Shown: in pieces, positions 26,801 to 35,552 of the stretch
Position numbering within the stretch: position 1 is the first letter of the stretch
How the letters are laid out: every line of letters starts with the position of its first letter
Origin: Mycobacterium sp.
Lineage (GTDB): Bacteria > Actinomycetota > Actinomycetes > Mycobacteriales > Mycobacteriaceae
DNA length: 64,000 nucleotides
Reading direction: 5' to 3'
Assembly (NCBI GenBank): GCA_016197405.1
Contig: JACPVR010000001.1
Coordinates: 124,001 to 188,000 of the forward strand
The notes under the pieces: generated by a model
What the model was told of the DNA's origin: nothing
Databases searched by the model: none
What the model saw: only the letters and a program-made list of their open reading frames with translations
Program-made: the position numbers and the translations under genes

Positions 26801-27418
26801 CGCCAGCTGCCGCATCAGCTCGGGTTCGGCGGTGCGCAACGAGGCGCAGTACAGCGGTAGCGGACGGCCGCCGGCGTTTTCGATCGCGGTACACAGCGCC
26901 TCGATATAGGCGGTGTTCCCGGCCAGCTGCTGGGCCCGGTAGTACAAAACCGCCACAGTGGGCCCGTCGACGTCGGCGGCGACCCGCTGCAGGGCCCCCC
27001 AGGTGGGGATGGCCGCCGGAGGTTCGAACCCGACACCGGTCATCAACACGGTGTCGCACAGGAAGGCGTGCAGATTGGCCAGGTTGGCGGTGCCGCCCTG
27101 CGCCAGATAGATGTGCGCCTGCAGGGCGATGCCGGCCGGCACCGTGGAGCGTCGCATCAACTCGGCGTCGGGCGCCTGCTCACCACTGACCACCACCGTG
27201 GGCACGCCGCTGGCCAGTACCGCGTCGATACCGTCCTCCCAGGCGCGATATCCACCGAGCACCCGCACCACCACCACGTCGACACCGTCGAGCAGGCCGG
27301 CGAGGTCGTCGACGAGCAACCGCGACGGGTTGGCCCACCGGAAATCGGCGCCGCTGGCACGGGCCGTGATCAGATCGGTGTCGGACGTCGATAACAACAG
27401 AACGGTGGGTTGCGGCAC
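23846..27418 (-). CDS. cobN: Cobaltochelatase subunit CobN
   Basis: 1190 residues, the normal size for the large subunit that inserts cobalt into hydrogenobyrinic acid a,c-diamide in the aerobic cobalamin pathway, working with an ATPase CobST-type pair encoded elsewhere. Landmarks are HIGKHGNLEWLPGKTLGMSA (about 510-530), the conserved KHG...EWLPGK of CobN/ChlH proteins, and late motifs SRRVVDLEAISLEELGRPR and DVTVRISGFFRDAFP. The GTG start at 27416-27418 lies opposite a divergent dioxygenase with 87 bases between them. The order, cobN divergent from cobG, H and IJ, is as in M. tuberculosis, apart from the inserted dioxygenase. Confidence 0.96.
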   Translation of the reverse strand: MPQPTVLLLSTSDTDLITARASGADFRWANPSRLLVDDLAGLLDGVDVVVVRVLGGYRAWEDGIDAVLASGVPTVVVSGEQAPDAELMRRSTVPAGIALQAHIYLAQGGTANLANLHAFLCDTVLMTGVGFEPPAAIPTWGALQRVAADVDGPTVAVLYYRAQQLAGNTAYIEALCTAIENAGGRPLPLYCASLRTAEPELMRQLATADAMVVTVLAAGGARPATASAGGDDDSWNVEHLAALDIPILQGLCLTSSRASWAAGDEGLSPLDVATQVAVPEFDGRIVTVPFSFKEIDDDGLIAYVPDPERCARVAGLAVRHARLRHIVPAEKKVALVFSAYPTKHARIGNAVGLDTPASAVALLQAMRTAGYVIGEVPGVDAGDGDALVHALIERGGQDPDWLTEDRLAANPIRISAADYRAWFDTLPTELTDGIVEHWGPPPGELFVDRTNDPDGEIVIAAMQSGNTVLMVQPPRGFGENPVAIYHDPDLPPSHHYLAAYRWIDAGFGADAVVHIGKHGNLEWLPGKTLGMSASCGTDAALGDLPLIYPFLVNDPGEGTQAKRRAHAVLVDHLIPPMARAESYGDIARLEQLLDEHANISALDPGKLPAIRQQIWTLMRAAKMDHDLGLQDRPDEDSFDDMLLHVDGWLCEIKDVQIRDGLHILGQKPTGEAELDLVLAILRARQLFGGEQSLPGLREALGLAEDGSESRVSVDDVESQARGLIAALQESGWDRDAVAGITDNPAVAAVLRFAAEEVVPRLAGTAEEIDQVLRALDGRFIAAGPSGSPLRGLVNVLPTGRNFYSVDPKAVPSRLAWETGVAMADSLLERYRTDYGQWPESVGLSVWGTSAMRTAGDDIAEVLALLGVRPKWDDASRRVVDLEAISLEELGRPRIDVTVRISGFFRDAFPHVVTMLDDAVRLVAGLDEPAESNYIRAHYHADLAEHGDDRRAATRIFGSKPGTYGAGLLQLIDSRNWRDDADLAEVYTAWGGFAYGRGLDGAPAADDMNRAYRRIAVAAKNTDTREHDIADSDDYFQYHGGMVATVRALTGKAPAAYIGDNTRPDAVRTRTLDEETTRVFRARVVNPRWMSAMRRHGYKGAFEMAATVDYLFGYDATAHVMADWMYEQLTQSYVLDPENRKFMAESNPWALHGMAERLLEAVERQMWAKPDAATLAGLRQVLLEAEGELER

Positions 27419-27505
27419 CCGCCCTTTCTACCGCACACCGCAGTATTCGAATCGTCGCCAGCGAAATGATGGACGCGCCGGACCGCACTGCCGAGGATCG
27501 GCGTC

Positions 27506-28435
27506 ATGGGTTTACTCGATATCCGCAAGCTCGGCGCCCATATCGGCGCGGTCATCGACGGGGTGCGCCTGGGCGGCGACCTGGCACCCGCCACCGTCAC
27601 GGCGATCAACGATGCGTTGCTCGAGCACAAGGTGTTGTTCTTCCGGGGCCAGCACCATCTCGACGACGACGGCCAGGCCGCATTCGCCGGCCTGCTCGGT
27701 GTGCCGACGGCGGCGCACCCCACGGTGACATCGCGGGGGGACCGGATCCTGCCGATCGACTCCCGCTACGACAAGGCCAACAGCTGGCACACCGATGTCA
27801 CGTTCGTCGACCGCGTTCCCAAGGCCTCGTTGCTGCGCGCCATCACGCTGCCGGAGTACGGCGGCACCACCACCTGGGCGAACACCGAGATCGCCTACGC
27901 CGACCTGCCGGATGCCCTCAAGGCGCTGACCGAGAATCTGTGGGCGGTGCACACCAACCAGTACGACTACATCCGCTTCGACGCCACCGATACCGCGACG
28001 TCGGAAGAACAACGCCAGTACCGCGAGGAGTTCGTCTCGGATTACTACGAAACCGAGCATCCGGTGGTGCGGGTGCACCCGGAGACCGGTAAGCGGGTGC
28101 TGCTGCTCGGGCATTTCGTCAAACGATTCCTCGGCCTGAGTGCGACCGAGTCGACGGCGGTCTTCAACCTGCTGCAGAGCCGGATCATCAAGCTGGAGAA
28201 CACCGTCCGCTGGAACTGGCAGACCGGTGATGTGGCGTTGTGGGACAACCGCGCCACCCAGCACTACGCGGTCGCCGATTACGACGACCAGTACCGGGCC
28301 CTGAGCCGGATAACCCTGGCCGGCGACATCCCGGTCGCCGTCGACGGCAGACGCAGCCGGGCCGTCAGCGGCGACGCCTCGAAATACTCACCGATCGACG
28401 AGGTTTTCCCGCGGTCCGCGGCGCTGGCCGGCTGA
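27506..28435 (+). CDS. TauD/TfdA family 2-oxoglutarate dioxygenase
   Basis: 309 residues. Fe(II) ligands are NSWHTDVTF (His about 95, Asp about 97) and the distal His in [12 protein letters not shown] (about 252), with Arg in [15 protein letters not shown] for 2-oxoglutarate. [16 protein letters not shown] is the usual TauD segment. The family oxidises taurine, alkyl sulfates or aryloxyacids; M. tuberculosis Rv3406 is a recalled relative. It is the first gene of a + strand run that continues 20 bases later with cobG, in a place where M. tuberculosis has none, so it may have been inserted. Substrate unknown. Confidence 0.88.
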   Translation: MGLLDIRKLGAHIGAVIDGVRLGGDLAPATVTAINDALLEHKVLFFRGQHHLDDDGQAAFAGLLGVPTAAHPTVTSRGDRILPIDSRYDKANSWHTDVTFVDRVPKASLLRAITLPEYGGTTTWANTEIAYADLPDALKALTENLWAVHTNQYDYIRFDATDTATSEEQRQYREEFVSDYYETEHPVVRVHPETGKRVLLLGHFVKRFLGLSATESTAVFNLLQSRIIKLENTVRWNWQTGDVALWDNRATQHYAVADYDDQYRALSRITLAGDIPVAVDGRRSRAVSGDASKYSPIDEVFPRSAALAG

Positions 28436-28455
28436 ACTGGTCGTACCGTGGACGG

Positions 28456-29580
28456 GTGACCCGCACCCGAGCCGATGACGCCTGCCCGGGCGCTCTGCAG
28501 GTGCATCAGGCCGCCGACGGCGCCCTGGTGCGGGTGCGGCTGCCCGGCGGCATGATCACCGCGGCGCAGCTGCAGGTGCTGGCCAAGTTGGCCGCCGGCC
28601 ACGGATCCGGATCGCTGGAGCTGACCTCACGAGGCAGCCTGCAGCTGCGAGGTATCGGCGATCCCGGACCCGTCGCCGATGCGATCGCGGCCGCAGGGCT
28701 GTTGCCGTCGCCGACCCATGAGCGCGTGCGCAATATCGTCTCCTCACCGTTGTCCGGCCGCGCCGGCGGCCTCATCGATGTGCGTGACCGGGTCGGCGAG
28801 CTCGATGCCCGGATCCGGCAGGACCCGGTGCTGGCCGGCCTTCCCGGGCGGTTCTGGTTCAGCATCGACGACGGCCGCGCCGACGTCTCCGGTCTGCGCG
28901 CCGATGTCGGCGTGCAGGCGGTGCACGGTGACGCGGTCGCTGTGCTGTTGGCCGGTGTCGACACCGGTGTCCGGTTACCCGAGGCGCAGGCGGTGCCGAC
29001 ACTGATCCGGATCGCCGAGCGATTCCAGCAGATCCGCGGAAAGTCTTGGCGGATAACCGAACTCGACGACACCGCGCCATTACTGGACGGGTTCACCCCG
29101 ACGGTGCCGCCCGGTGACACCTTCCCGGCGACCCTGCTGCCGCCGGTGGGCTGGATCCCCCAGCACGACGGCCGCGTGACGCTGGGCGCCGCCGTCCCGC
29201 TCGGGGTGCTACCCGCGCGGACCGCGGAGTTCCTGGCCGCCATCGAGGCGCCGCTGGTCATCACACCGTGGCGTTCGGTGCTGGTGTGCGACCTGCAGGA
29301 GGAGACCGCGGAGGTTTCCGTGCGCGTGCTGGCGCCGCTGGGCCTGGTCTTCGACGAGAACTCCCCGTGGCTGTCGGTGACGGCGTGCACCGGCAGTCCG
29401 GGCTGCGAACGCTCGCGCGCCGATGTGCGCGCCGATGCCACCGCCGCGGTCGAATCGGGCCAGACACCGCCGCATCGCCGGCATTACGTCGGGTGTGAGC
29501 GGGCCTGTGGCAGCCCCATCGGCGGCGAGGTCGTGGTGGCCACCCCGGATGGATACCAGCCGCTGGAGCGTCACCCGTAG
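28456..29580 (+). CDS. cobG: Precorrin-3B synthase
   Basis: 374 residues from GTG 28456. A sulfite/nitrite-reductase-like protein. The Fe-S/sirohaem-type cysteines can be seen in TACTGSPGCERS (about 309-320) and VGCERACGSPIGGEV (about 344-358), and the ferredoxin-like halves begin with LELTSRGSLQLRGI and WRITELDDTAPLL. CobG uses O2 to make precorrin-3B, the step that marks the aerobic route, before ring contraction by CobJ. The upstream frame running into the dioxygenase is not used. It precedes cobH by nine bases. Confidence 0.9.
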   Translation: MTRTRADDACPGALQVHQAADGALVRVRLPGGMITAAQLQVLAKLAAGHGSGSLELTSRGSLQLRGIGDPGPVADAIAAAGLLPSPTHERVRNIVSSPLSGRAGGLIDVRDRVGELDARIRQDPVLAGLPGRFWFSIDDGRADVSGLRADVGVQAVHGDAVAVLLAGVDTGVRLPEAQAVPTLIRIAERFQQIRGKSWRITELDDTAPLLDGFTPTVPPGDTFPATLLPPVGWIPQHDGRVTLGAAVPLGVLPARTAEFLAAIEAPLVITPWRSVLVCDLQEETAEVSVRVLAPLGLVFDENSPWLSVTACTGSPGCERSRADVRADATAAVESGQTPPHRRHYVGCERACGSPIGGEVVVATPDGYQPLERHP

Positions 29581-29589
29581 GGTGATCTG

Positions 29590-30216
29590 GTGCTCGACTA
29601 CATCCGCGACGCGGCCGAGATCTACCGGCAGTCGTTCGCGACGATTCGCAATGAGGCCGATCTGGGCCGCTTCCCCGACGACGTCGCGCGCGTGGTGGTG
29701 CGGCTGATCCACACCTGCGGTCAGGTCGACGTGACCGACCATGTGGCGCACACCGACGATGTCGTGACCCGCGCACACGCCGCGCTCGCTGCGGGCGCAC
29801 CGGTGCTGTGCGATTCTTCGATGGTGGCGGCGGGCATCACCGCGGCCCGCCTGCCCGCGGACAATCAGGTGATATCCCTGGTCGCCGATCCCCGCGCCCC
29901 CGAACTGGCCGCCCGCACCGGAAACACCCGTTCGGCAGCAGGTGTCGAATTGTGGGCGGAGTCGTTGGCCGGCGCAGTGGTGGCGATCGGCAATGCTCCG
30001 ACCGCGTTGTTCCGGCTACTCGAGCTCGTCGACGACGGCGCCGGTGTGCCCGCGGCGGTCCTGGGCGGCCCGGTCGGTTTCGTCGGCTCGGCGCAGTCCA
30101 AGCAGGAACTGATCGACAATCCGCGCGGCATGTCCTATCTGGTGGTGACCGGAAGGCGCGGTGGCAGCGCGATGGCGGCCGCGGCGGTCAACGCGATAGC
30201 GAGCGAGAAGGAATGA
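29590..30216 (+). CDS. cobH: Precorrin-8X methylmutase
   Basis: 208 residues, GTG start. [12 protein letters not shown] (about residues 38-49) carries the catalytic His of CobH/Cbi[20 protein letters not shown] and [19 protein letters not shown] are further signatures. It moves a methyl group from C11 to C12 to give hydrogenobyrinic acid. It overlaps cobIJ by four bases (ATGA). Confidence 0.95.
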   Translation: MLDYIRDAAEIYRQSFATIRNEADLGRFPDDVARVVVRLIHTCGQVDVTDHVAHTDDVVTRAHAALAAGAPVLCDSSMVAAGITAARLPADNQVISLVADPRAPELAARTGNTRSAAGVELWAESLAGAVVAIGNAPTALFRLLELVDDGAGVPAAVLGGPVGFVGSAQSKQELIDNPRGMSYLVVTGRRGGSAMAAAAVNAIASEKE

Positions 30217-31670
30217 CCGGCACGTTGTGGGGTGTCGGGCTGGGCCCGGGCGATCCGGAACTGGTGACGGTCAAGGCGGCCCGGGTCATCGGCGAGGCCG
30301 ACGTGGTGGCCTATCACAGCGCGCGGCACGGGCGCAGCATCGCCCGCGGTATCGCCGAACCGTATCTGCGCGAAGGCCAGATCGAGGAGCACCTGGTCTA
30401 CCCGGTGACGACCGAGACCACCGAGCATCCCGGCGGATACGCCGGCGCCATGGAGGACTTCTACGTCGAGGCCGCCGACCGTATTGCGGCCCATCTGCAG
30501 GCGGGCCGCAATGTGGCGCTGCTGGCCGAGGGCGATCCGCTGTTCTACAGCTCCTATATGCACATGCACACCCGGCTGACCGAACGATTCGACGCGGTGA
30601 TCGTGCCGGGGGTGACATCGGTGAGCGCGGCGTCCGCTGCGCTGGGCACGCCGCTGGTACAGGGCGAGGAAGTGCTCTCGATTCTGCCCGGCACCCTGCC
30701 CACCGCCGAGCTGACCCGCCGGCTCGCCGACGCGGACGCTGCCGTGGTGATGAAACTCGGGCGCTCGTTTCCGTCTGTGCACGAAGCACTTTCGGCAAGC
30801 GGGACGCTGGATCACGCGTTCTATGTGGAGCGGGCCAGCACCGTGGGCCAGAAGGTGCTGCCTGCCGCCGATGTCGATGCGGCCAAGGTCCCGTACTTCT
30901 CTCTGCTGATGCTGCCCGGTGGACGTTCCCGCGCGACGGCGACCGGCTCGGTGGCCGTGGTGGGCCTGGGACCCGGCGATCCCCAATGGATGACGCCGCA
31001 GAGCCGCCACGAGCTGGCGGCGGCCACCGACCTGATCGGCTACGGCCCCTACCTGGACCGGGTGGCGGTACGCGCCGGCCAGCAACTGCACCCCAGCGAC
31101 AACACCGACGAACCGGCCCGGGCGAAGCTGGCCTGCACGCTGGCCGAGCAGGGCCGGTCGGTCGCGGTGGTGTCCTCCGGTGATCCGGGTGTGTTCGCGA
31201 TGGCCACCGCGGTTCTCGAAGAAGCCGAACAGTGGCCCGGTGTGCAGGTGCGCGTCATCCCGGCGATGACGGCGGCGCAGGCGGTGGCCAGCAGGGTCGG
31301 CGCTCCGCTGGGCCACGACTACGCGGTGCTCTCGTTGTCCGACCGGCTCAAACCGTGGGATGTCATCGTCGCCCGGCTCACCGCCGCCGCGGAAGCCGAC
31401 CTGGTCCTGGCGATCTACAACCCGGCCTCCAAGACCCGGACCTGGCAGGTCGCCGCGATGCGCGATCTCCTGTTGCAGTACCGCGATCCGGGCACCCCGG
31501 TGGTCATCGGGCGGGACGTCTCCGGTGCGCGCGAGGAGGTCCGGGTGGTCCGGCTGGCCGATCTGGACCCGGCGCAGGTCGATATGCGCTGCATGCTGAT
31601 CATCGGCTCGTCGCAGACCCGGGTCTACGGCGACCGGGTGTTCACCCCGCGGACCTATCCGAGTTCCTGA
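30213..31670 (+). CDS. cobIJ: Fused precorrin-2 C20- and precorrin-3B C17-methyltransferase
   Basis: 485 residues from ATG 30213. The N-terminal half (1 to about 245) begins [19 protein letters not shown] and has [20 protein letters not shown] and [14 protein letters not shown], the CobI signatures. The second half begins [18 protein letters not shown] near 247 and has [33 protein letters not shown] and [13 protein letters not shown], the CobJ signatures. The fusion is usual in mycobacteria (Rv2066). It converges with cobK and the two 3' ends overlap by 16 bases. Confidence 0.95.
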   Translation: MTGTLWGVGLGPGDPELVTVKAARVIGEADVVAYHSARHGRSIARGIAEPYLREGQIEEHLVYPVTTETTEHPGGYAGAMEDFYVEAADRIAAHLQAGRNVALLAEGDPLFYSSYMHMHTRLTERFDAVIVPGVTSVSAASAALGTPLVQGEEVLSILPGTLPTAELTRRLADADAAVVMKLGRSFPSVHEALSASGTLDHAFYVERASTVGQKVLPAADVDAAKVPYFSLLMLPGGRSRATATGSVAVVGLGPGDPQWMTPQSRHELAAATDLIGYGPYLDRVAVRAGQQLHPSDNTDEPARAKLACTLAEQGRSVAVVSSGDPGVFAMATAVLEEAEQWPGVQVRVIPAMTAAQAVASRVGAPLGHDYAVLSLSDRLKPWDVIVARLTAAAEADLVLAIYNPASKTRTWQVAAMRDLLLQYRDPGTPVVIGRDVSGAREEVRVVRLADLDPAQVDMRCMLIIGSSQTRVYGDRVFTPRTYPSS

Positions 31671-32380
31671 ACCCAGGCCACGGCGTCGTCGACGGTACTG
31701 ACGGTCCGCACGCCTGCCGGCGGCGCGGGCCGGTCGATCATCACGACGTCGACACCCAGCGCCGCGGCGGCATCGAGTTTGGGCCGCGTCATCGCGCCAC
31801 CGCTGTTCTTGGTCACCAGGGCATCGATTGCCCGGCTCTGCATCAGTGCCCGTTCGCCGGCGAAGTCGTACGGTCCGCGCGAGAGCAGCAGCTCGTGGCG
31901 GCGCGGTAACGCCGTCGAGTCCGGCGCGGTGACGGCGCGGATCAGAAACCAGGCATCGGATTCTGCGAAAACGGCGGTGCCGGAACGTCCGGTGGTCAAA
32001 AAGATCCGCGAATGGCCGTGCTGTCGGACGTATTTCACGGCTTCGGCATCGGAGGCGACCAGTGTCACCCCGTCCGGTGACCAGGCCGGCCGGGCCAGTA
32101 GCAGATGCGGTACCCGCAGCTGCCCGCACGCTGCCGCGGCGTTGGCGCTGATGGTCGCGGCATAGGGATGGGTGGCGTCGACGACGGCGTCGACGGCGTT
32201 GTCGGCGATCCAGTCGCGCAAACCGGGCACCCCACCGAAACCGCCGATGCGCACCTGCCCGACGGGTAGCGCCGGATCCGGCACCCGGCCGGCCAGTGAG
32301 CTGATGACCTCGACGCTGCCGTCGATCCGGGCCGCCAATGCCCGCGCTTCGGCGGTGCCGCCGAGCAGCAGAACCCGCAT
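31655..32380 (-). CDS. cobK: Precorrin-6A reductase
   Basis: 241 residues. The N-terminal nucleotide site is LLLGGTAEARALA. DATHPYAATISANAAAAC is the family signature, followed by IFLTTGRSGTAVFAES and VTKNSGGAMTRPKLDAA. It reduces precorrin-6A with NADPH, by CobK-type chemistry. The ATG shares one base with the cobM stop. The last five codons overlap cobIJ on the other strand. The sigC and blaC genes found here in M. tuberculosis are missing. Confidence 0.95.
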   Translation of the reverse strand: MRVLLLGGTAEARALAARIDGSVEVISSLAGRVPDPALPVGQVRIGGFGGVPGLRDWIADNAVDAVVDATHPYAATISANAAAACGQLRVPHLLLARPAWSPDGVTLVASDAEAVKYVRQHGHSRIFLTTGRSGTAVFAESDAWFLIRAVTAPDSTALPRRHELLLSRGPYDFAGERALMQSRAIDALVTKNSGGAMTRPKLDAAAALGVDVVMIDRPAPPAGVRTVSTVDDAVAWVQELG

Positions 32381-33135
32381 CAGTGCCGAACCCCGCGCCG
32401 CCGGCCCGACGAATACAGATAGCTGTCGGTGAACCCTTCGGCGGCAAGGACGTCGCCGATGACGATCACCGCGGTGCGCGTCACTCCGGCCGCGCGCATC
32501 TGATCGGCGATGTCGCCGAGGGTGCCGCGCAGCACGATCTGGCTGGGCCAGCTCGCGAATGCCACCACCGCGGTGGGCGTCGTCGCGGCATAACCGCCTG
32601 CGGTCAATTCGGTGACGCAGGTGTCGATCTGCGCGGCGGCCAGGTGCAGTACCAAGGTGCCGCCGACGCCGGCGAGGGTACGCAGGTCCTCACCGGCAGG
32701 CATGGCCGTCGACAGTGTCGCCACCCGGCTCAGGGTTATGGTCTGCGCCACGCCGGGCACGGTGAGTTCGCGTCCCAGCACCGCGGCGGCCGCGGCGAAT
32801 GACGGCACCCCGGGCACGATCTCGTAATCGATACCCAGGATGTCGAGCCGTCGGCATTGTTCGGCCACGGCGCTGTAGATCGACGGGTCACCGGAATGCA
32901 GGCGTGCGACATCCAGTCCGGCGGCGTCGGCGGCCGCCAGCTCGCCGATGATCTGCTCCAGGTTCAGCGGGCCGGTGTCGATGACGCGGGCGTCCTTCGG
33001 GCACAACGCCAGCAGATCGTCGGGCATGATCGACCCCGCGTACAGGCAGACGCCGCAGCGTTGCAGGAGCCGGTGGCCGCGCACGGTGATCAGGTCGGCC
33101 GCGCCGGGGCCGGCGCCGATGAAGTAGACCGTCAT
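32380..33135 (-). CDS. cobM: Precorrin-4 C11-methyltransferase
   Basis: 251 residues from ATG 33133-33135. VYFIGAGPGAADLITVRGHR opens the tetrapyrrole methylase fold, and VARLHSGDPSIYSAVAEQ and VPGVPSFAAAAAVLGRELT supply the SAM site. C-terminal CbiF/CobM features include VVAFASWPSQIVLRGTL. It methylates C11 of precorrin-4. It overlaps cobL by four bases and cobK by one, so cobL-cobM-cobK is one transcript. Confidence 0.95.
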   Translation of the reverse strand: MTVYFIGAGPGAADLITVRGHRLLQRCGVCLYAGSIMPDDLLALCPKDARVIDTGPLNLEQIIGELAAADAAGLDVARLHSGDPSIYSAVAEQCRRLDILGIDYEIVPGVPSFAAAAAVLGRELTVPGVAQTITLSRVATLSTAMPAGEDLRTLAGVGGTLVLHLAAAQIDTCVTELTAGGYAATTPTAVVAFASWPSQIVLRGTLGDIADQMRAAGVTRTAVIVIGDVLAAEGFTDSYLYSSGRRRGVRH

Positions 33136-34337
33136 GACTTGATCATGGCCCACTGCGTCACCGGCATCGCCGGGCGCCACCCGGTGAAACCGCCGACGGG
33201 TTCCCCACGGTAGTGCTGGAACCGCCGCAGCTCGCCGCCGAGCTCGCTATAACGTTGCACCAGAAACGCTTCCGATTCGGCCGTGACGGTATTGGCGACC
33301 AGCCGGCCGCCACTGGGCAGCGCCTCCAGGCAGGCGTCGAAAACGCCGGGGTGGGTGATACCTCCGCCGATGAAAATGGCCGATGGGCGGGGCACACCGA
33401 GCACGCCACCGTCGGACAGCTCGGCAGCGCCGAAGGCCTCCGGCGCTGCGCCGCACACCTGCACCGCGGCGCCGAAGGCCAGCGCGTTGGCGGCAATGCG
33501 GGCGCGCCGCAGCTCGTCTCGTTCGAACGCCACTGCACTGCAACCGTGTCCGGCGCGACACCATTCGATTGCGACACTGCCCGACCCCGAGCCGACATCC
33601 CACAGCCGTTCACCGGGTCGCGGCGCCAGGGCCGACAACGTCACCGCGCGCATCGATTGTTTGGTGAGCTGCCCGTCGTGGGCGAAGACATCATCGGGTT
33701 GTGTCGCGAGCACCCGGTCATCCGGCAGGTACTGCACCGCAACGACATTGAGATCATCGATATCGTCGGGCGCCTCGGCGACCCAGTGCCGAGCGGTGCC
33801 GTCGCGGCGGCGTTCGGCCGGGCCGCCGAGCTGCTCCAGCACCGTCAGCACCGATTCACCACGCCCGGTCTCGTACAGCAGCCGCGCCAGTTCGGCAGGC
33901 TCACGGCCGTTGCGGGTCAGCACGACAGCCTGCCCGCCGCGGCGCACCGCGGTGTGCGGGCCGGCCATCATCAGGCTTATCACCTCGGTGTCCTGCACGG
34001 ACCAGCCGAGCCGGGCGCAGGCCAGCGTCACCGACGACACGTGCGGCAGCACCCGCACCTTGTCCGGACCGCACAACCTGATCAGCGAACCGCCGACACC
34101 GTGCAGCATCGGATCGCCGCTGGCCAGGACGTGCACGTCGCCGGAGAAATCGCGCAGGGTCGCGACCATGTCCAGCATCGGTGACGACCACTGCCTGCGG
34201 TCCGCGGTGACGGTGTCGTCGAGCATGCCGAGCTGCCTTGGGGAGCCGTAAACGACTGTTGCCCTGCGCAACTCGTCACGTGACGGCATGGCCAGGCCCG
34301 CCATACCGTCTGCTCCGATTCCGATCACGGTGATCAT
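33132..34337 (-). CDS. cobL: Precorrin-6Y C5,15-methyltransferase (decarboxylating)
   Basis: 401 residues. The N-terminal CbiE-like domain (TVIGIGADGMAGLA, about 3-16; VHVLASGDPMLHGVGGSLIR) methylates the ring. The C-terminal CbiT-like domain (RLWDVGSGSGSVAIEWCRAG, near residue 245) handles decarboxylation and the second methylation. The start MITVIGIG is preferred over a longer frame that enters the SDR gene. It overlaps that SDR by four bases (ATGA). Confidence 0.95.
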   Translation of the reverse strand: MITVIGIGADGMAGLAMPSRDELRRATVVYGSPRQLGMLDDTVTADRRQWSSPMLDMVATLRDFSGDVHVLASGDPMLHGVGGSLIRLCGPDKVRVLPHVSSVTLACARLGWSVQDTEVISLMMAGPHTAVRRGGQAVVLTRNGREPAELARLLYETGRGESVLTVLEQLGGPAERRRDGTARHWVAEAPDDIDDLNVVAVQYLPDDRVLATQPDDVFAHDGQLTKQSMRAVTLSALAPRPGERLWDVGSGSGSVAIEWCRAGHGCSAVAFERDELRRARIAANALAFGAAVQVCGAAPEAFGAAELSDGGVLGVPRPSAIFIGGGITHPGVFDACLEALPSGGRLVANTVTAESEAFLVQRYSELGGELRRFQHYRGEPVGGFTGWRPAMPVTQWAMIKS

Positions 34338-35092
34338 CGCGGCATCCGCCGCCACACCGAGCGCGGCAGCATCCGCATGACGAAGACCAGGACGGCGAGT
34401 GTGCCGGGCACCCACACCGCCGGGCGACCCCTCGCCAGTGCCCGCGCGGTCGCCTCGGCGACCTGGGCAGGTGTGCTCGACAGCGGCGCCGGGTCCATAC
34501 CCTCGGTCATCCGCCCGATGACGAATCCGGGCCGCACGATCAGCAGGTGCACCCCGGTTCCGTGCAGGGCATCGGCCAGCCCGCTCGCGAAACCGTCGAG
34601 CCCGGCCTTGGCCGATCCGTACACGTAGTTGGCGCGGCGCACCCGGGCACCCGCCACCGAGGAGAACACCACGATCCGCCCGCGGCCCACACCGCGCATA
34701 CCGGCGGCCAGCTGGGTCAGCAGACTGACCTGCGCGACGTAATCGGTGTGCACTATCGCCACCGCGTGGTCGGCATCGGTCTCGGCTCTGCGCTGATCGC
34801 CCAGGATCCCGAACGCCAGCACCGCGGTGTCGATCGGGCCGTGTTCGGTGCTGATCTCGGCGAGCACCGGTCCGTGGCTGGTCAGGTCGTCGGCATCGAA
34901 CGCCTTGACGTGCACTGCTGTCGCACCGGCCGCGCGAAGATCGCGAACCTGCTGGTCCAGGCTGTGCCCGTGCCTGGTGGTGAGGATCATCGTCGCTCCC
35001 GGCGCCAGCCGGCGGGCCAGTTCGACGCCGATCTCACTGCGGCCGCCGAAAATCACGACAACTCGCCCGGCGTCCTCGCCCGTGTCTTTCAT
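34334..35092 (-). CDS. Short-chain dehydrogenase (Rv2073c-like)
   Basis: 252 residues. The dinucleotide site reads [17 protein letters not shown], a variant of the usual TGxxxGxG. The active-site Ser-Tyr-Lys set can be placed at [27 protein letters not shown], with YxxxK near 157-161. C-terminal hydrophobic residues ([16 protein letters not shown]) may anchor it to the membrane, as in decaprenyl-ribose-type SDRs. It is coupled to cobL and divergent from the biliverdin-reductase-like gene. The substrate is unknown and its operon place says little about cobalamin. Confidence 0.82.
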   Translation of the reverse strand: MKDTGEDAGRVVVIFGGRSEIGVELARRLAPGATMILTTRHGHSLDQQVRDLRAAGATAVHVKAFDADDLTSHGPVLAEISTEHGPIDTAVLAFGILGDQRRAETDADHAVAIVHTDYVAQVSLLTQLAAGMRGVGRGRIVVFSSVAGARVRRANYVYGSAKAGLDGFASGLADALHGTGVHLLIVRPGFVIGRMTEGMDPAPLSSTPAQVAEATARALARGRPAVWVPGTLAVLVFVMRMLPRSVWRRMPR

Positions 35093-35127
35093 GGTTGCGA
35101 TTATGTCCTGCGCTAGCGTGGGGACCG

Positions 35128-35544
35128 ATGGCGAATGCAACGACGAGGCTCACCAACGAAGCGCTGGCCTTCCTGACCGAGCGGCACTTGGCCATGCTGA
35201 CCACCCTGCGTGCCGACGGTTCGCCGCATGTCGTCGCGGTCGGTTTCACGTTCGACCCGAAGACCCACATCGCCCGGGTCATCACCACCGGAGGCTCGCA
35301 GAAGGCCGTCAACGCCGACCGTGCGGGCGTCGCAGTGCTAAGCCAGGTCGACGGTGCACGCTGGTTGTCGCTGGAGGGCAAATCCAGTGTCAACACCGAC
35401 CCCGAAGCGGTACGCGATGCCGAGCTGCGGTACGCGCAGCGCTACCGGACACCGCGGCCCAATCCGCGCCGGGTCGTCATCGAGGTGCACATCGAGCGTG
35501 TGCTGGGCTCCTCTGAACTGCTGGACCGCAACAAAGACGACTGA
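35128..35544 (+). CDS. F420-dependent biliverdin-reductase-like protein (Rv2074-like)
   Basis: 138 residues, a split-barrel flavin/deazaflavin-binding protein. [20 protein letters not shown] and [17 protein letters not shown] are the usual cofactor-binding segments of F420H2-dependent PPOX-class reductases, and [19 protein letters not shown] is typical of the Rv2074 type, which reduces biliverdin in M. tuberculosis. The ATG at 35128 is closer to the conserved start than the upstream in-frame codon at 35095. It is divergent from the SDR and convergent with the aldehyde dehydrogenase. Confidence 0.83.
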   Translation: MANATTRLTNEALAFLTERHLAMLTTLRADGSPHVVAVGFTFDPKTHIARVITTGGSQKAVNADRAGVAVLSQVDGARWLSLEGKSSVNTDPEAVRDAELRYAQRYRTPRPNPRRVVIEVHIERVLGSSELLDRNKDD

Positions 35545-35552
35545 CGGTCGTC
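35536..35552. terminator. Short stem at the Rv2074-like/aldehyde dehydrogenase junction
   Basis: GACGAC (35536-35541) pairs with GTCGTC (35547-35552) across loop TGACG, which holds the + strand TGA. The minus-strand TGA starts at 35551-35553. A 6-bp stem is weak alone; the position at a convergent junction makes a terminator likely. Confidence 0.35.

Noticed and set aside
27005..27030. tRNA-like GGTTCGAACC string
   Set aside because: It is inside cobN coding sequence and there is no cloverleaf around it.
23846..28456. Cobalamin riboswitch near cobN or cobG
   Set aside because: The gaps (87 and 20 bases) are too short for a full B12 riboswitch and no B12-box-like GCCACTG was found in them; the one GCCACTG string I noticed is inside cobL coding sequence.
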